NCBI GenBank assembly: GCA_004026145.2
Contig: CP034979.1
Span: forward strand, 10,260,246-10,324,245
Origin: Takifugu bimaculatus
Taxonomy: Eukaryota > Chordata > Actinopteri > Tetraodontiformes > Tetraodontidae
Direction: 5' to 3'
DNA: 64,000 bases
Position numbers and translations under genes: made by a program
In this document: positions 41,030 to 52,582 of the stretch, in pieces
Layout: every line of letters starts with the position of its first letter
Position numbering within the stretch: the stretch's first letter is position 1
The notes under the pieces: model-generated
Seen by the model: the letters and a program-made list of their open reading frames with translations, nothing else
What the model was told of the DNA's origin: nothing
Databases searched by the model: none

Positions 41030-42429
41030 CCGTATTTTCACGACTATAAGGTGCACCTAAAAGCCTAGAATTTTCTAAAAAATCTACGGTGCGCCTTTTA
41101 ACCTGGAGCGCCTTTTGTATGGATTACGGTAATATTGGTTAATCGCGGCTACCGTAGTCAGTAGGCGTGGCCGAGGTAACAGCAGTAAATTCAGTCCCAA
41201 ACCATTTCTGTCTGTAAAGACCCCAAAATGGCTCCTTGCAAGAGACGCGCTTACGACGCAGAGTTCAAACTGAAGGCTATCAGTCACGCAGTTGAACACG
41301 GAAATAGAGCAGCGGCAAGAGAATTTAACGTGAACGAATCAATGGTGCGGAAGTGGAGGAAGCAACAAGACGACCTGCGCCAGGTAAAGAAGACTCAACG
41401 GAGCTTCCGAGGAAACAAAGCAAGAAGTGGATTAACAAAGGAACTCCAGCTGCTAGATATTGGTGTCAACGGGGCATTCAAAACTAGACTGTGAACTGCG
41501 TGGGAGCGGTGGATGACGAACGGCAAACACACGTTCACCAAGACGGGGAGACGGCGCCGAGCGTCATAGGTCACTATCTGCCAGTGGATCGTAAATGCCT
41601 GGGCATCGACCGTGGTCCGAGCTTTCGGGAAGGCAGGGATTGTCACTGAAATGCCAGACAACACCAGCGACACCGACCCTGATGACGACTTTGACGAGAC
41701 GGAGCCGGCCATGTTGGACGCCGTATTCGCGCAACTGTTCAATTCGGACACCGAAGAAGAAGAATTCGAGGGATTCCTGGATGAGGAATGAACTGATAAA
41801 GTGATCTTTACGTGTTTCTTTTGTGTGTTTACAATTTAACAAGGCTGGTCATACTGTGAATATGGAAATTACCATTTGAACAACGTTGTTATATTGCTAT
41901 TGTTATATTGCTATTGCTATCGCTTTGCACTACTTCGAGAGTTCGAGTTACCGTATATTGTTTGCACTAACGTTTGATTTACCGCAACGGTACTACGTGA
42001 TAAAAATGTTGCACTAAATCGAAGATTTATTAAACTCCACTATCCACTTGTGATAAAAATGTTGCACTGCCTGTTATAACTCGCTGTTATTAAACGAACT
42101 GTGTTACGCGAAAACACTATGTCACTCGGGAAAAATAATTCAGCTAAATAAAACAGCTGTTTATTCGTTTTGGGAGTGAATAGAGTTGTGAGAATGACGG
42201 TTTGTATTCTATTAATAAAGTTTGACTGACTTATCTGACTGTTTTATTGACATTCCTTTTAACGCAGCTTGATCTAGTGAACGCATCATGAAACCACAGG
42301 CACTACGCAGTTTCTATGCTATGCGCCTTATAACACGGTGCGCCCTGTGTATGAAAATATTTCTAAAATAGGCTGTTAATTGAAGGTGCGCCCTATAATA
42401 CGGCGCGCCTTATGGTTGTGAAAATACGG
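41030..42429 (+). mobile_element. Tigger/pogo-type DNA transposon, internally deleted, inserted in the EGF pseudogene
   Basis: The 1,400-bp element is flanked by a TA target duplication (41028-41029 and 42430-42431). Its ends are inverted repeats, CCGTATTTTCAC...ATAAGG at the left and the complement of CCTTAT...GTGAAAATACGG at the right. A frame at 41228 encodes KRRAYDAEFKLKAISHAVEH and a helix-turn-helix typical of Brinker/pogo DNA-binding domains (MVRKWRKQQDD). An acidic tail with DDDFDETEPAM and EEEEFEGFLDEE ends at 41791. The DDE catalytic core between them is missing, so the element is non-autonomous. Unit A has the uninterrupted site at about 30,521, with a single TA. Confidence 0.93.
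42147..42219 (+). terminator. Transposon-borne poly(A) signals downstream of epcam-A
   Basis: AATAAA occurs at 42147-42152 and 42214-42219 on the plus strand inside the Tigger element, with ATTAAA variants near 42,027 and 42,088. I see no AATAAA between the epcam-A stop (40518) and the element. They may end epcam-A transcripts; this is inference. Confidence 0.4.
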
Positions 42430-45400
42430 TACTATTGGCAGGACAGGTAAAGTTACCAGTCTGACATTCATTAAAGTCCTGACAATGTGTCCCATTGTCT
42501 TGAAAGCCTTCCCAACAGTCACAAAAATAGGAGCCATTAGTGTTGAAGCAGTAGGAGAAAGCAAGGCAGACTTGTGGTTGGCTGCACTCATCCACATCCA
42601 GACATTCGGTGCCACTTCCTTCATAACCACCGACACATTGGCAGTAAAAGGAGTCCTGCTGTCGGTGGCATCGGGCAAGAGAGTGGCAGGTGATGCTGGC
42701 ATTTAGGCAAACGTCTTCTCTTACGCAGGTACCCACATCGTACACTACGCCCAGGATGCAGGAACACATGTAGGAACCAGGGGTATTGCTGCAGATCATG
42801 TTCACGCCACAAGTTGTCCTTAGCTGACATTCATCGACATCTTCACACACAAATCCGTCACCCCGGTATCCATCTTGGCATTGGCAGGTGTAAGATCCAT
42901 TCGTGTTGTGACACAGCGCCTGAGCACTACAGTTGTGGGGCAGGCTGGAGTTCTGCTCACATTCGTTCACATCGTGGCAGTCAAAGGCCGTTTCCATCCA
43001 TGCCAGGTGGACACGCACAGATAAAGGTTCCAGGTGTGTTTGTGCAGCTGGCCACTGGATGGCATCCACCATTTTGGACTTGGCATTCATCAAAGTCTAT
43101 AAATTTCCCCAAAATGGAACAGTGTCAGGGACATGACCCCTAAATGGTGCTACAAGAAACTCAAAGGAGAGTCCACACATGGGAGAACAACCAGCAATGG
43201 TTTAACAAATGGTTTTAAAGCATAATCCGATACTCACCAGAACAGTTCTTTCCGTCACCTGTGAAACCACTAAGACAGAAGCAGGAATGGCTGCCAATTG
43301 TGTTGACACACTGGGAAAACTCACTGCACTCCTGCTTCCCTGTCGCACACTCGTTCACATCTAGGGCAAGGATGGACAAAAAAAAGAAAGTCATGAGAAA
43401 GAAAGAAGGAAGCATGAAAACAGGAATCACAAAATTGATAATTACCAATTTGTGCTTTGTCTTAGTTACATATTTCAAAATTTAAAAAACTGATATTTTA
43501 CTGTTTGGGAAACACAATGATATGAACACAAATGATAAGGAATATTTTTAGGTAATATCTAAATACAGGCCTCTTCTCAAATCTCCCAAACCGTAGAATG
43601 GTCTGATTTGTAACATCTTAGTTCACTCAGTTCAGATATTGAGTTTAGACTATACAAGACAAAAATGTAGTGACTTTCCACTTAAAGTGACTTTGATTTT
43701 GAAGCTTTAAATGATTACTGAAAACCATGTCCTGTCTTTACATTGATCGGGGCCCGATCTCTACACCTAATTTCTGAAACCATGTTTGAGTTTGAATATT
43801 ATCGCAGTTCTTCTTGACGGCACTGCCACAATACTGAGAATCAGAAGTGAGTCAGTTAGAGAGAAAGAACTGAGATTTACCCAAACACTTTGTGCCGTTG
43901 AGAGAGTAGCCTTTCCTGCAGCCACAAGCAAATGATCCGGGGATATTGATGCACTCTGTCTCCTTTTCAGGACAAATGTTTTCCACCTGACACTCATCTA
44001 TGTCTGAGCAAGTTATCCCATCACCTACGTAACCATGGTCGCACACACACTGGTATTCCGCCGGTGACTGGTGGCACAAACCATGGCGGTGGCAGGCAGG
44101 CTCGCACAAGGAACTGGGCAGCACACAGGTGTCGTTGTCAGCCAACGTATCGTTCAAACATGAACAGACATGACCGCCAGGGGAGTTGACACATTTTGAG
44201 AACGCTGGACATTTGGTTTCTGGGAGAGCACATTCATCCACATCCTCACAGGCGAAGCCATTGGCGTTGAAACCCTCTTGACAGGAGCAAAAGTAGCCCC
44301 CAATGAAGTTGGCGCACAAGGCCCGTGAGTGACATGTACCCTCAGCGGAACACTCGTCTATATCTTCACACTGGGTGCCGTTTCCTGAAAATCCTCTCTT
44401 GCAGGTGCAAGTGTGGGACCCAATGGTGTTGAGGCACGAGGCGTTAACATGACAAGGGTTGGTTTTACACTCATCCATGTCAACACACTCCATGTTGTTG
44501 GCCAGCCGATAGTACCCGAGCTGGCAGGAGCACTCGAAAGACCCATCGATGTTCTTGCACTCTTCATTAACTCCACACGGATTGTTCTGTTCTTTACACT
44601 CATCAATATCTTGGCAAAAGGTCTTGTTAACCAAGATGAATCCTGATGGACACAGACAATAGAAGGAACCCTGGTTGTTGACACACGTAGCTCTGTTTCC
44701 GCATCCTCCATTAGCCACCAGACACTCGTTGACATCATTGCATTGAAACACCCCATCTCCAGAGTATCCCACCTGACAGGTGCAGTTGTATGAGCCAGGG
44801 ATGTTAATGCACAGGGCATTTGAGTGGCACTGTTCAGCCAGTGAGCACTCGTCCACATCCGTACAGGTGAAGCCGTCTCCCCTGTACCCTGCAGTGCACT
44901 GGCAGGAAAAAGATCCGGGTGAGTTGGTGCAGGCTGCGAAGCGACTGCTGCGGCCTGCTTTACACTCGTCTAAGTCGTGGCACATGGAGTTATTAAAGAT
45001 GAAACCGGTGCCACAGTCGCAGTAATATGATCCTCCAGTGTTTACACAAGTAGTAGTAGAAGGGCAAATGTTGGGGGTAGCACATTCATTAATGTCTTCA
45101 CATTGTCTCCCATCACCAATAAAACCTTCCAGACAAGAGCACTCGTAACTCCCGAGCCGGTTTATACAAGCGGCATCGGGGTCGCACTGATTGTCTTCAT
45201 TGCATTCGTTAATGTCCGCACACGTCAGTCCATTTCCGATAAAACCTTCATTACAAGTGCACAGATATGAGCCCATGGTATTGACGCAGTCTGCGTACAG
45301 GCTGCAGATGTTGCCGGCACATTCGTCGATGTCCACGCAGCTCTGCCCGTTACTTTCAAAGCCGCTGCTGCACGTGCAGCGGTAGCTACCGGGCAGGTTT

Positions 45401-46941
45401 TTACAGCCTTTGTAGCCCAGTGAGGAGGAACACAAATAAGGAGTCTCTGAACATTCATCTATGTCGAGGCACAGGTAGTTCCCGTTTCCCTTGTAGCCAG
45501 CATTACAGGTGCACACGTATGAGCCGGGGTTGTTGGTGCAAGTGGCGTTCCAGTGGCAGATTTTTTGGTTGTTGCATTCGTTGACATCAGCACACTCGAA
45601 ACCATCGCCGGCTGCCCTCGCAGTTGGTGCAGAGGGCGTTGGCGTGGCAACCTCCATTATCTTTTTGGCACTCGTTAATGTCCTGGCACTCGGCGCCATC
45701 TCCGATGTATCCACTGAGACAGAAACAGCTGTAGCTGCCAAGGGTGTTGTTGCAGCGGGCCTTTGGGTGACAGCTGTGTAGGCCGCTCAGACACTCGTCG
45801 ATGTCACTGCACAGCAAGCCGTCACCTTGGTAGCCCATGCGGCACGCACAGGTGAAGTTGTTTTTAACCTTTATGCACAGCAGCAATCCAGCACTGCAAA
45901 TCCACTTATCACCCACAGGAGTGAAAACCTGTCAAGAAAATAATGATAAGAATTGTGCAGGACTGCTTCTGGAACACCTCTGAACAAGGACACGTTTCAG
46001 TTGTTATAGCAAAAATAAAATAGTCAATGTCTACTAAAAAATGTTGTATGTTTAATAGTCGTATTTACATTAAAAATGTTACATCATTATTAATATTTTA
46101 CTCATAGAGCATCACATTAAGTCTCCACTGTGGTAAGAGGCAGACTGCAGGGTGACACCCCAGTCTTATATCACTACACGCAACAATAGATGGTGTATAT
46201 TCTTACAGGTGCTGTAACACCACCTAAACAGGTCCGAGTACCATCCTGTACAATGCTTCCATAGAAGAGTATTTGTTTTTTTTTTAAATACTTACAATAT
46301 TAGTTATACTGTATATTTACTTTAATGTTATATTATATATGGTAGCTTTGCAAGGAGTACAGCAAGCACGTTTATCACTAATAGCCGTTAGCATTTTAAA
46401 TCAGATCAACTAAATGTCATAGGTTAAACAGTGTCTATAAACTAAATGTAACACCTTTTTTGAAGAGTTAGGGCTGTAGTGAATCAGAAACATTATTCAT
46501 CCTGGGATTGGCAATCTCTCAAATGACCATTTTTACATTCTTTATAATAAAATCTGAAATTATTATAAAAATGTTCTACGTTTGGATTGACTTGTTCTTT
46601 TCCAATGCTAACACATTAGCTTTAGCGAAACTTGAGTGATCTGACTTAAGGACGATATTTATTTCTGCAGCTGTACAATGTTTGGCCAACATTTTGCCTC
46701 TGATGGTATCCAATAATTAAGATAAAAAGGCATTAAAACAGAGGAACAACTTGGTAAGTTATCACACAGTGATTTGAACAGATCCATAAAGCCAGCAAAC
46801 ATCTGCTCCCTGAGACCTTTTGAAGTTCTGCAGTCATGAAATTGATTCCTACTGAATGAAATGGATGAATAAATAAATAATTCAGAATGCAGCGTTCTGA
46901 ATGAGAAATGTCACCTGAAAGGTGATTTTCACTCACCGCAT

Positions 46942-49900
46942 ATTTCCCCGTCTCCTGGCGAACTCTCCTTCTCTGGACTTCTTCCTATCTTGTTATGAGA
47001 AGGGTTTTTTCTCCACCTCTGTCATGACTTCTCTCCCCCTGAGACTTCCGGACAATGGAGCTGCTTCCCACACCATGATGCCCTGACACATTAAACCTCT
47101 GGGAAGAGGAACACCCATTTTTCCCTGCTAATGTGTCAGCCGCCACAATAAGTGAACTAGTCCCTCAAGGCTTTATTTGTCCATCACATTGTCAGAAAGA
47201 AGGAGTCATAGGCCAAAAGAGGGGGTTTGTGAAAAGGCAAAAAAAGGCATTTGACCTTGATGTATTTTTTTTTCACTCTGACTGTAGAAACATCATGTAT
47301 CCAAAAATGTAAAGTAGTGACTTGATTTAGTAATAACTCTGAGGATGTGGGTCACAATTCTTAACCTTAATATTTAGGTTTAGGCACCAACATATTCTTT
47401 CAAAATGAGGACATTTTTGGGAAGTGGGGACATTTTGGTTGGTCCTGTTTCAGGGTTAAGACCTGGTTTTAAGGTTGAGTTTAGATCTGGGTTTAGGGCA
47501 GGGTTAGATCCAAGGTTAGGGTTAGAGGGGAATGCATTATGCCTATGAAAGTCCTCACAAAGATACAAGTACAAGTGTGTGTTTGGATTTATTAAAATGA
47601 TACTTTATTATATTATTATATGATTCACACTCAGAGCCATTAGCCCGACAGCCTCACAGCCTTCACCCTCCCAGGTTCAGGGAACTGATGGTGACTATTT
47701 ATCTTCACCACACAGTGTCAGTATATCCTGCAAGTTCGCTCCAATGCAACAGCCGTGCATGACAACAGCTTTTTTGACGCTGGTAAACGCCTCTTTTGCA
47801 ATTAATGTAATTAATGAACATTTATTATTTTATCTAGGTTTTTGCATGAATTATTTTAGAAATGTTTTATTTCTTCTTTAATCCTGCTTTATTTCACATC
47901 AGCCGTTTTGTAAAATACTTCTTTTTTTTTTTTTTTTAAAGGGAAAGCTATGGTAAAGTGTGTTTGAGTTTGCTAGCTTATTGGTGGCACTAGGAAATGT
48001 TTAGCTAGGAGCACTTGTTCAAGTTATTCAACATTAAAGTTTTTCTTTTCCATGTTCGTTGTGAAATCTGTTTTTCCTCTTCTCTTTATTTCCCATAAAC
48101 GAATGATCGTCCTCTCCCCTCGGTGGCCCAGTGATGGTTTATCCTGGAACTTCCTCCTTTGTGGGATACTGTGCCGTGTTTATGTGTTGTTCGGGGTTAG
48201 GGTTAACCCTGCCACATGACCAGCTCTGGGACTCTGGGTGTGTGAAACGTCTTAAACTCCAGAATCCTGGAGACCACGGTGCTCTTTGGACCCTTCAGTG
48301 CAGCCCAATTGTTCACTTAGATTTCCACACACTCAAAATCTGTGCTTTTCTTTCACAATACCTTCACCAGCACATCCCCATCTACCCTGTTAATAGAATA
48401 AACACACATGACCCCCTTTTGCAGCTCGTGAGCAGCATTGTTCTCCCCATCCAAGCTCGGGTGCTCAGTCACCTTTGGGTTCTGCACAGTCTCTGATTTA
48501 CCTGTATCTTCCTGGGGTGCATGCTGGGTAGACCTGAGGTGCTTACTCAGCAGCTCAGCATCTGGGGCCGTCTCCTCCCTCGGAGTGTCTGACGTTCTCC
48601 ACTCTTCCTTCTTCCTGGTGTGAAGTGTAAAGTCCTTAAGTCTTGGGAACGGCCTTTAGCTGTGGCTGACTTTTTTACAGCTTCTTAATGATTTAGAATT
48701 GCACGTAGGATCCCAAAGTATTTGAGATTCTCCTTAATCCAGATAATTTGAGACTATCCAACTGTATGTATCTGTGGGATGGATCTCAGCATCGGTGCTG
48801 TAGATCATGGTCTCAGTCTCTTGGATTACACAATGTTAGCTATCAAAGAATGTCACAACTAATCTAAGTATTATAGGTGATTGTGACTGACGAAGCCTCG
48901 TAGGTGAGACAAGTTTCTGTCAGCCAGACAGAAACTCCACTAAACTTAAATGGAATCAAGAATAAATACACACAATGAGACTAAACACAATTTTGTCCAT
49001 ACAAACAATTTTGTGTCATGTTATTAATTAGCATATTGTTGAGATTCTTCATTCAGTCACTGATACATTAGGTGCTTTACTATTTGTTTTAAGCTGCGTT
49101 TAATTTAACATGTTTACAGTGTAAAAGTTGTTTTTTAAAAAATGGTACTCTTGTTATCCAAATTCTTTACATTTCAGAATTGTTGGCATTGTTGTTGTTG
49201 TTTTTTTAAAACCTGTGCCATTCCAGTGTTTCACAAACACAACCTGCAGAGGTGACTCAGGAGCGTCCTCCAGCAGAGGTGACTCAAAGATTCTCGGCTA
49301 TAGCATTTTTAAATCCTCTGCTGGTTTCTGTCTGGGAGGCTCCCATGACGTCATCCAGGCTCCGTGTTTCACAATATTTACTCATATGTTGCTGGAATGT
49401 CGCTGCATGTTGATGGTTTTTGAGCTCTATAGAAACGTAAAACATAGAAAACTAATAAAATAAAATGGAAGGCCTGAATACTCAAACGAAGGTTTGCTAC
49501 AATGTAAAGAACAATACAAAAACACTCTATTGGGATTACAGACACAGGTTTAACTAGAAAAAAAAGAAAAGCTGAAACTCGCTATTCTGATTCATTTTCA
49601 TACTTGTGTTAATGAATACAAAAACAACTGCACTGCAACAAAGCCAAAGTTCATTTTTCAAAACACATAATTTCATGGGTAATTTCTATATAACTTATGT
49701 GTCGATTTCTTTTGACATGATAGTCAAAGTTAGGGTTACAGTTATATATGTAGGCTAAGTTCATTTAGTTCATTTTAGAGTTTTGAATGTCAGAACACAT
49801 CTCACATATTTATATTTGTTAAATGATTGGTATAACTTCCAGTCTCAGGTGTTTATTTACAAAAGTTTCGATTAATTACACAACGATCCTACTGGCTGGA

Positions 49901-49979
49901 ATTTATTGTTAAAATAAGAGAAATAAAAACATGACAAGTGACAGTAAGAACGCGAGAGGCCAAATATGGTCATAGCGGA
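46942..49979. other. Divergent intergenic region, unit B copy
   Basis: This is the near-identical copy of 35,221-38,390, with small indels, including loss of about 125 bp near 47,825 and an expanded poly-T tract near 47,922-47,938. No gene is supportable. Confidence 0.6.
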
Positions 49980-50332
49980 TGTCAGGTGTGTTGGTCTTGC
50001 GCCCCTCCTCCAACCTGTGACTAAACGTCACGAGAGGGCTGTTCTTATAAAGTCAAATGTTGCGGCTCCACGGTCACGCGCTGAGGTCATCAGTAACCAA
50101 ACTTCGCTTCGGCTGTGCTCGTGCTGCTTCGGAGCCTTTATCTGTGTGCGTGCGCGCGCTTGTGTTTGTTCGTGAACGCGCCCGTCCAACTTCCTGCCAA
50201 ACGGGTTTGACGAGGACACACCTGCGGTAGTAAAAGGGAGCGCTTGGAGCTCGGACGCCATTCTTGCCCGTGTGTGACTTCGGATCCGGACCGATAGAAC
50301 CTTCGCTTCGGTCGTTTTGCTCGATTTTAATC
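49980..50332 (+). promoter_or_regulatory. epcam: Proximal promoter of epcam-B, with an extra 169-bp block
   Basis: It holds the same E-boxes (49983-49988 and 50219-50224) and TAAAAGG (50231-50237) as copy A. Between the E-boxes it has a GC-rich block at about 49,994-50,162 that is absent from copy A and flanked by TTG. The block includes TATAAA at 50046-50051. The most likely history is a deletion in copy A at the TTG microhomology, so copy B would keep the ancestral promoter. Confidence 0.5.
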
Positions 50333-52283
50333 ATGAAAATGTGGATTTTGCTCGTTCTCGCCAGCTTCGCGTTGGGAGCTTCAGCTCAGAGCTGTAAGTA
50401 GTTTCTTCCATTTTAGTTGATAAAACTGTCTTTACACCATTGAAGCTTTATTTGTAAAAGTTCAACTTCACTTTAGCTACAGTATTTTAGAGACGCTTGC
50501 AGCGTGCGCCTTTTTCGCGCCTCGTTCCGCGAGCCCCACTCGCGGTATTTTCACGCCTCGTTGCTTAATAAATCCCGGTCTTTGGCGTTAATGGTGTTTT
50601 GATCGATGAGCTGCCTCCGTGTCTGTGTTTTCTGAGTTGTAAAGTGAGTTGTTGCCGGGTGGGGGTTGGGAGCCCTCCTCCCGCTCTCTGTTTGGAGAAA
50701 CCAACGCCCAGGTGTTGGATGAACCTGTTCGTCCACCTGTCCCGTTTATGGGCCTGTTCAGCGCTTATATCTGCTTACCGTGATAGCACATTTGATGGCT
50801 AAGATAATTCAGAATTGCTAGAGTGAAATTGTGACTTTCCTTCAAAAAACAAAAAAAAAAAACCTACCTTTGTGTGCGCAGGTTCCTGTGAAACCATGAA
50901 GTGGGCCACTTGCGATGGAAATCCGTGCTCCTGTTTCGTTTTGGTGGGTGATGGTGTCAAGCAAACGCTAGACTGCGATAAATGTAAGTGTGACAAGAAA
51001 GATTTGTATAAATAACACCCCCCAATTTCAGCTCCTCATGACATGTTTTTCCACCACCTTAGTGATCCCCAAATGCTTCCTAATGAAGGCAGAGCTGTAT
51101 CGAGCCAGGAAGAACCTGGACACTCGTATTATTGGAGGAAAGCCGGTTGAGACCGCCTTTGTGGACAACGATGGCATCTATGACCCAGACTGTGAGAATG
51201 ATGGCAAATTCAGGGCCAAGCAGTGCAACAACACCGACGAGTGCTGGTGTGTCAACAGCGCCGGCGTGCGGCGAACTGACAAGGGCGACAAGGACCTGAA
51301 GTGTGAGAAACTCGTGGAGACGCAGTGAGTAGTTTATCCCGAGGATTGGGGCGTTGGGGTGACTGCAGCACCGACTTATTTCCGTTTCCTTCCAGCTTTG
51401 TCCGGCTGCAGCTCACGCACAAACAACGCAAAACCCGGTTAAGGCCGCGGATCTGAAAACGTAAGTATTCATTTAATTGTCAACATCGACACCGAAGGAA
51501 CTTTGCAGTGATAAATTCCTCCCTCGCCGCAGTGCCATCGCTGAGGCCATTAACAAGCGCTACAAAAACTTCAACAAGGACCTGGTGAAGGAAGTTCAGG
51601 TAAGTGGGAAGAGCTGAGCCATATTTTTCTTTGCTAAAACCAGATTGTAAAACTCTGACCCCCTTCTGCAGTACGACCCAGATGCCCGAATGATTGTGGT
51701 GGATGTGAAGAAAGAAATTGGCGATCGCACGGTTGACCTGACCCAGATGGCCTACTACATGGAGAAAGATGTACGGGATCAATGCTCCAAATTCGCACAG
51801 AGCCCGCTGCGTTCTCAGGACTAAACTGGTGCGCTGTTCCCTTTCTGTCCTACAGGTGAAAGTTCTGCCTCTGTTCAGGAACCAGGACAAGTTTAAGCCC
51901 AATGTGGGAGGCCAGAGCCTTGATATGGAGAACATCCTGGTGTATTACGTGGACGAGGAAGCCCCGACTTTTACCATGAAGAACCTGTCTGGTGGAATCA
52001 TTGCCGTCATTGTGGTGGTGGTGCTGGCCGTGGTTATTGGTCTAGTGCTCCTGGTAAGCGTGCTGAATATCGCGCTTTGTGTCGGTGCATCTTCTGCTTT
52101 AGCCAACCCCATTAACTTCCTGTTTTCTCCGCAGTTTTTCCTCAACAAGCGAGGCAAAAAGAGGTACAACAAAACTCAGGTAAGGCCGGTCTGTTCGTCC
52201 CATCTTGCGTGTGACAAAAGTTGAGTTTCTGATAACGTGACGTTTTTATTCCCCAACAGCAAAGAGAGATGGAGGCCATGTAA
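50333..52283 (+). pseudogene. epcam: epcam copy B, frameshifted in exon 4
   Basis: All nine exons are present with intact splice sites: 50333-50393, 50882-50983, 51063-51324, 51396-51460, 51533-51599, 51672-51770, 51856-52053, 52135-52179, 52260-52283. Exon 4 is 65 nt against 66 in copy A: one C is missing around 51,424 (AAACAACG for AAACCAACG). The frame then reaches TGA at 51454-51456, after the thyroglobulin domain and before the C-domain and TM helix. A product would be a truncated secreted fragment or the mRNA would be degraded. Everything after exon 4 is otherwise well preserved, so the lesion is recent or is a sequence error. Copy B keeps the native 3'UTR and poly(A) signal. It differs from copy A at about 20 amino-acid positions. 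Confidence 0.85.
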
Positions 52284-52576
52284 AGTCCGTGTTCTCGCTG
52301 CCCTCTGCTCCTACGTCGTCATCACAGACTGTCTACCTGTGTTGGGAGTGTGCCATTTTCACCATTTAACTGAGGAATAGGAACAATCGCTTGTTTTGTT
52401 GTTGGCTTGCTGTCGGCGCTGCTGGTACACCATTTTTATTTATGAGTTGTGTAGTTTAACGTTGCCCAATCTACCTGCCACAGCAGGCCGCCATGTAGTG
52501 ATAACAAGACTCGCTGGATGGTTTTAAATTCTATTTTATTGTACAGTTTCTTTCTTACAAATGTGTTGAGTTTGTT

Positions 52577-52582
52577 AATAAA
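52577..52582 (+). terminator. epcam: Native epcam poly(A) signal (copy B only)
   Basis: AATAAA lies about 294 nt after the epcam-B stop codon, in AT-rich sequence followed by a GT-rich stretch. This segment lies beyond the duplicated unit and has no counterpart after epcam-A. Confidence 0.75.

Larger units (their letters stand above)
40660..46941 (-). pseudogene. Truncated 5' duplicate of the EGF/MUC4-like gene
   Basis: Corresponding parts are exon 1 (46937-46941), a fused exon 2/3 (43881-45928), exon 4 (43238-43360) and part of exon 5 (43096 down to 40660, split by the Tigger element at 41030-42429). A 148-bp deletion at 45875-45878 removed the exon 2 donor, the intron and the start of exon 3, so the signal peptide runs directly into TAA at 45871-45873. 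A 29-bp deletion at about 45,607 shifts frame within an EGF domain. A +1 G at about 42,986 shifts frame in the first EGF of exon 5. There are no NIDO, AMOP, VWD or TM exons. Most of the 17-EGF exon remains open (629 codons, 43852-45741), which suggests a young pseudogene. Confidence 0.92.
40660..52425. repeat. Unit B of the direct tandem duplication (about 11.8 kb including an inserted transposon)
   Basis: Copy of 30,153-40,659. The junction at 40,659/40,660 joins epcam-A 3'UTR sequence (CTGTCGGCACTGCCG) to the middle of an EGF domain with little or no shared sequence, which points to end joining rather than repeat-mediated crossover. Differences from unit A include the 1,400-bp Tigger insertion, losses of 148 and 29 bp, loss of roughly 125 bp near 47,825, and a 169-bp block upstream of epcam-B that unit A lacks. 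Confidence 0.93.

Noticed and set aside
29199..45781. Many long plus-strand open frames antisense to the EGF exons (for example near 30282, 32517, 33613, 42485, 44413, 45509)
   Set aside because: They mirror the regular cysteine-rich codon pattern of the EGF repeats and have no start context, splice structure or recognisable domain.
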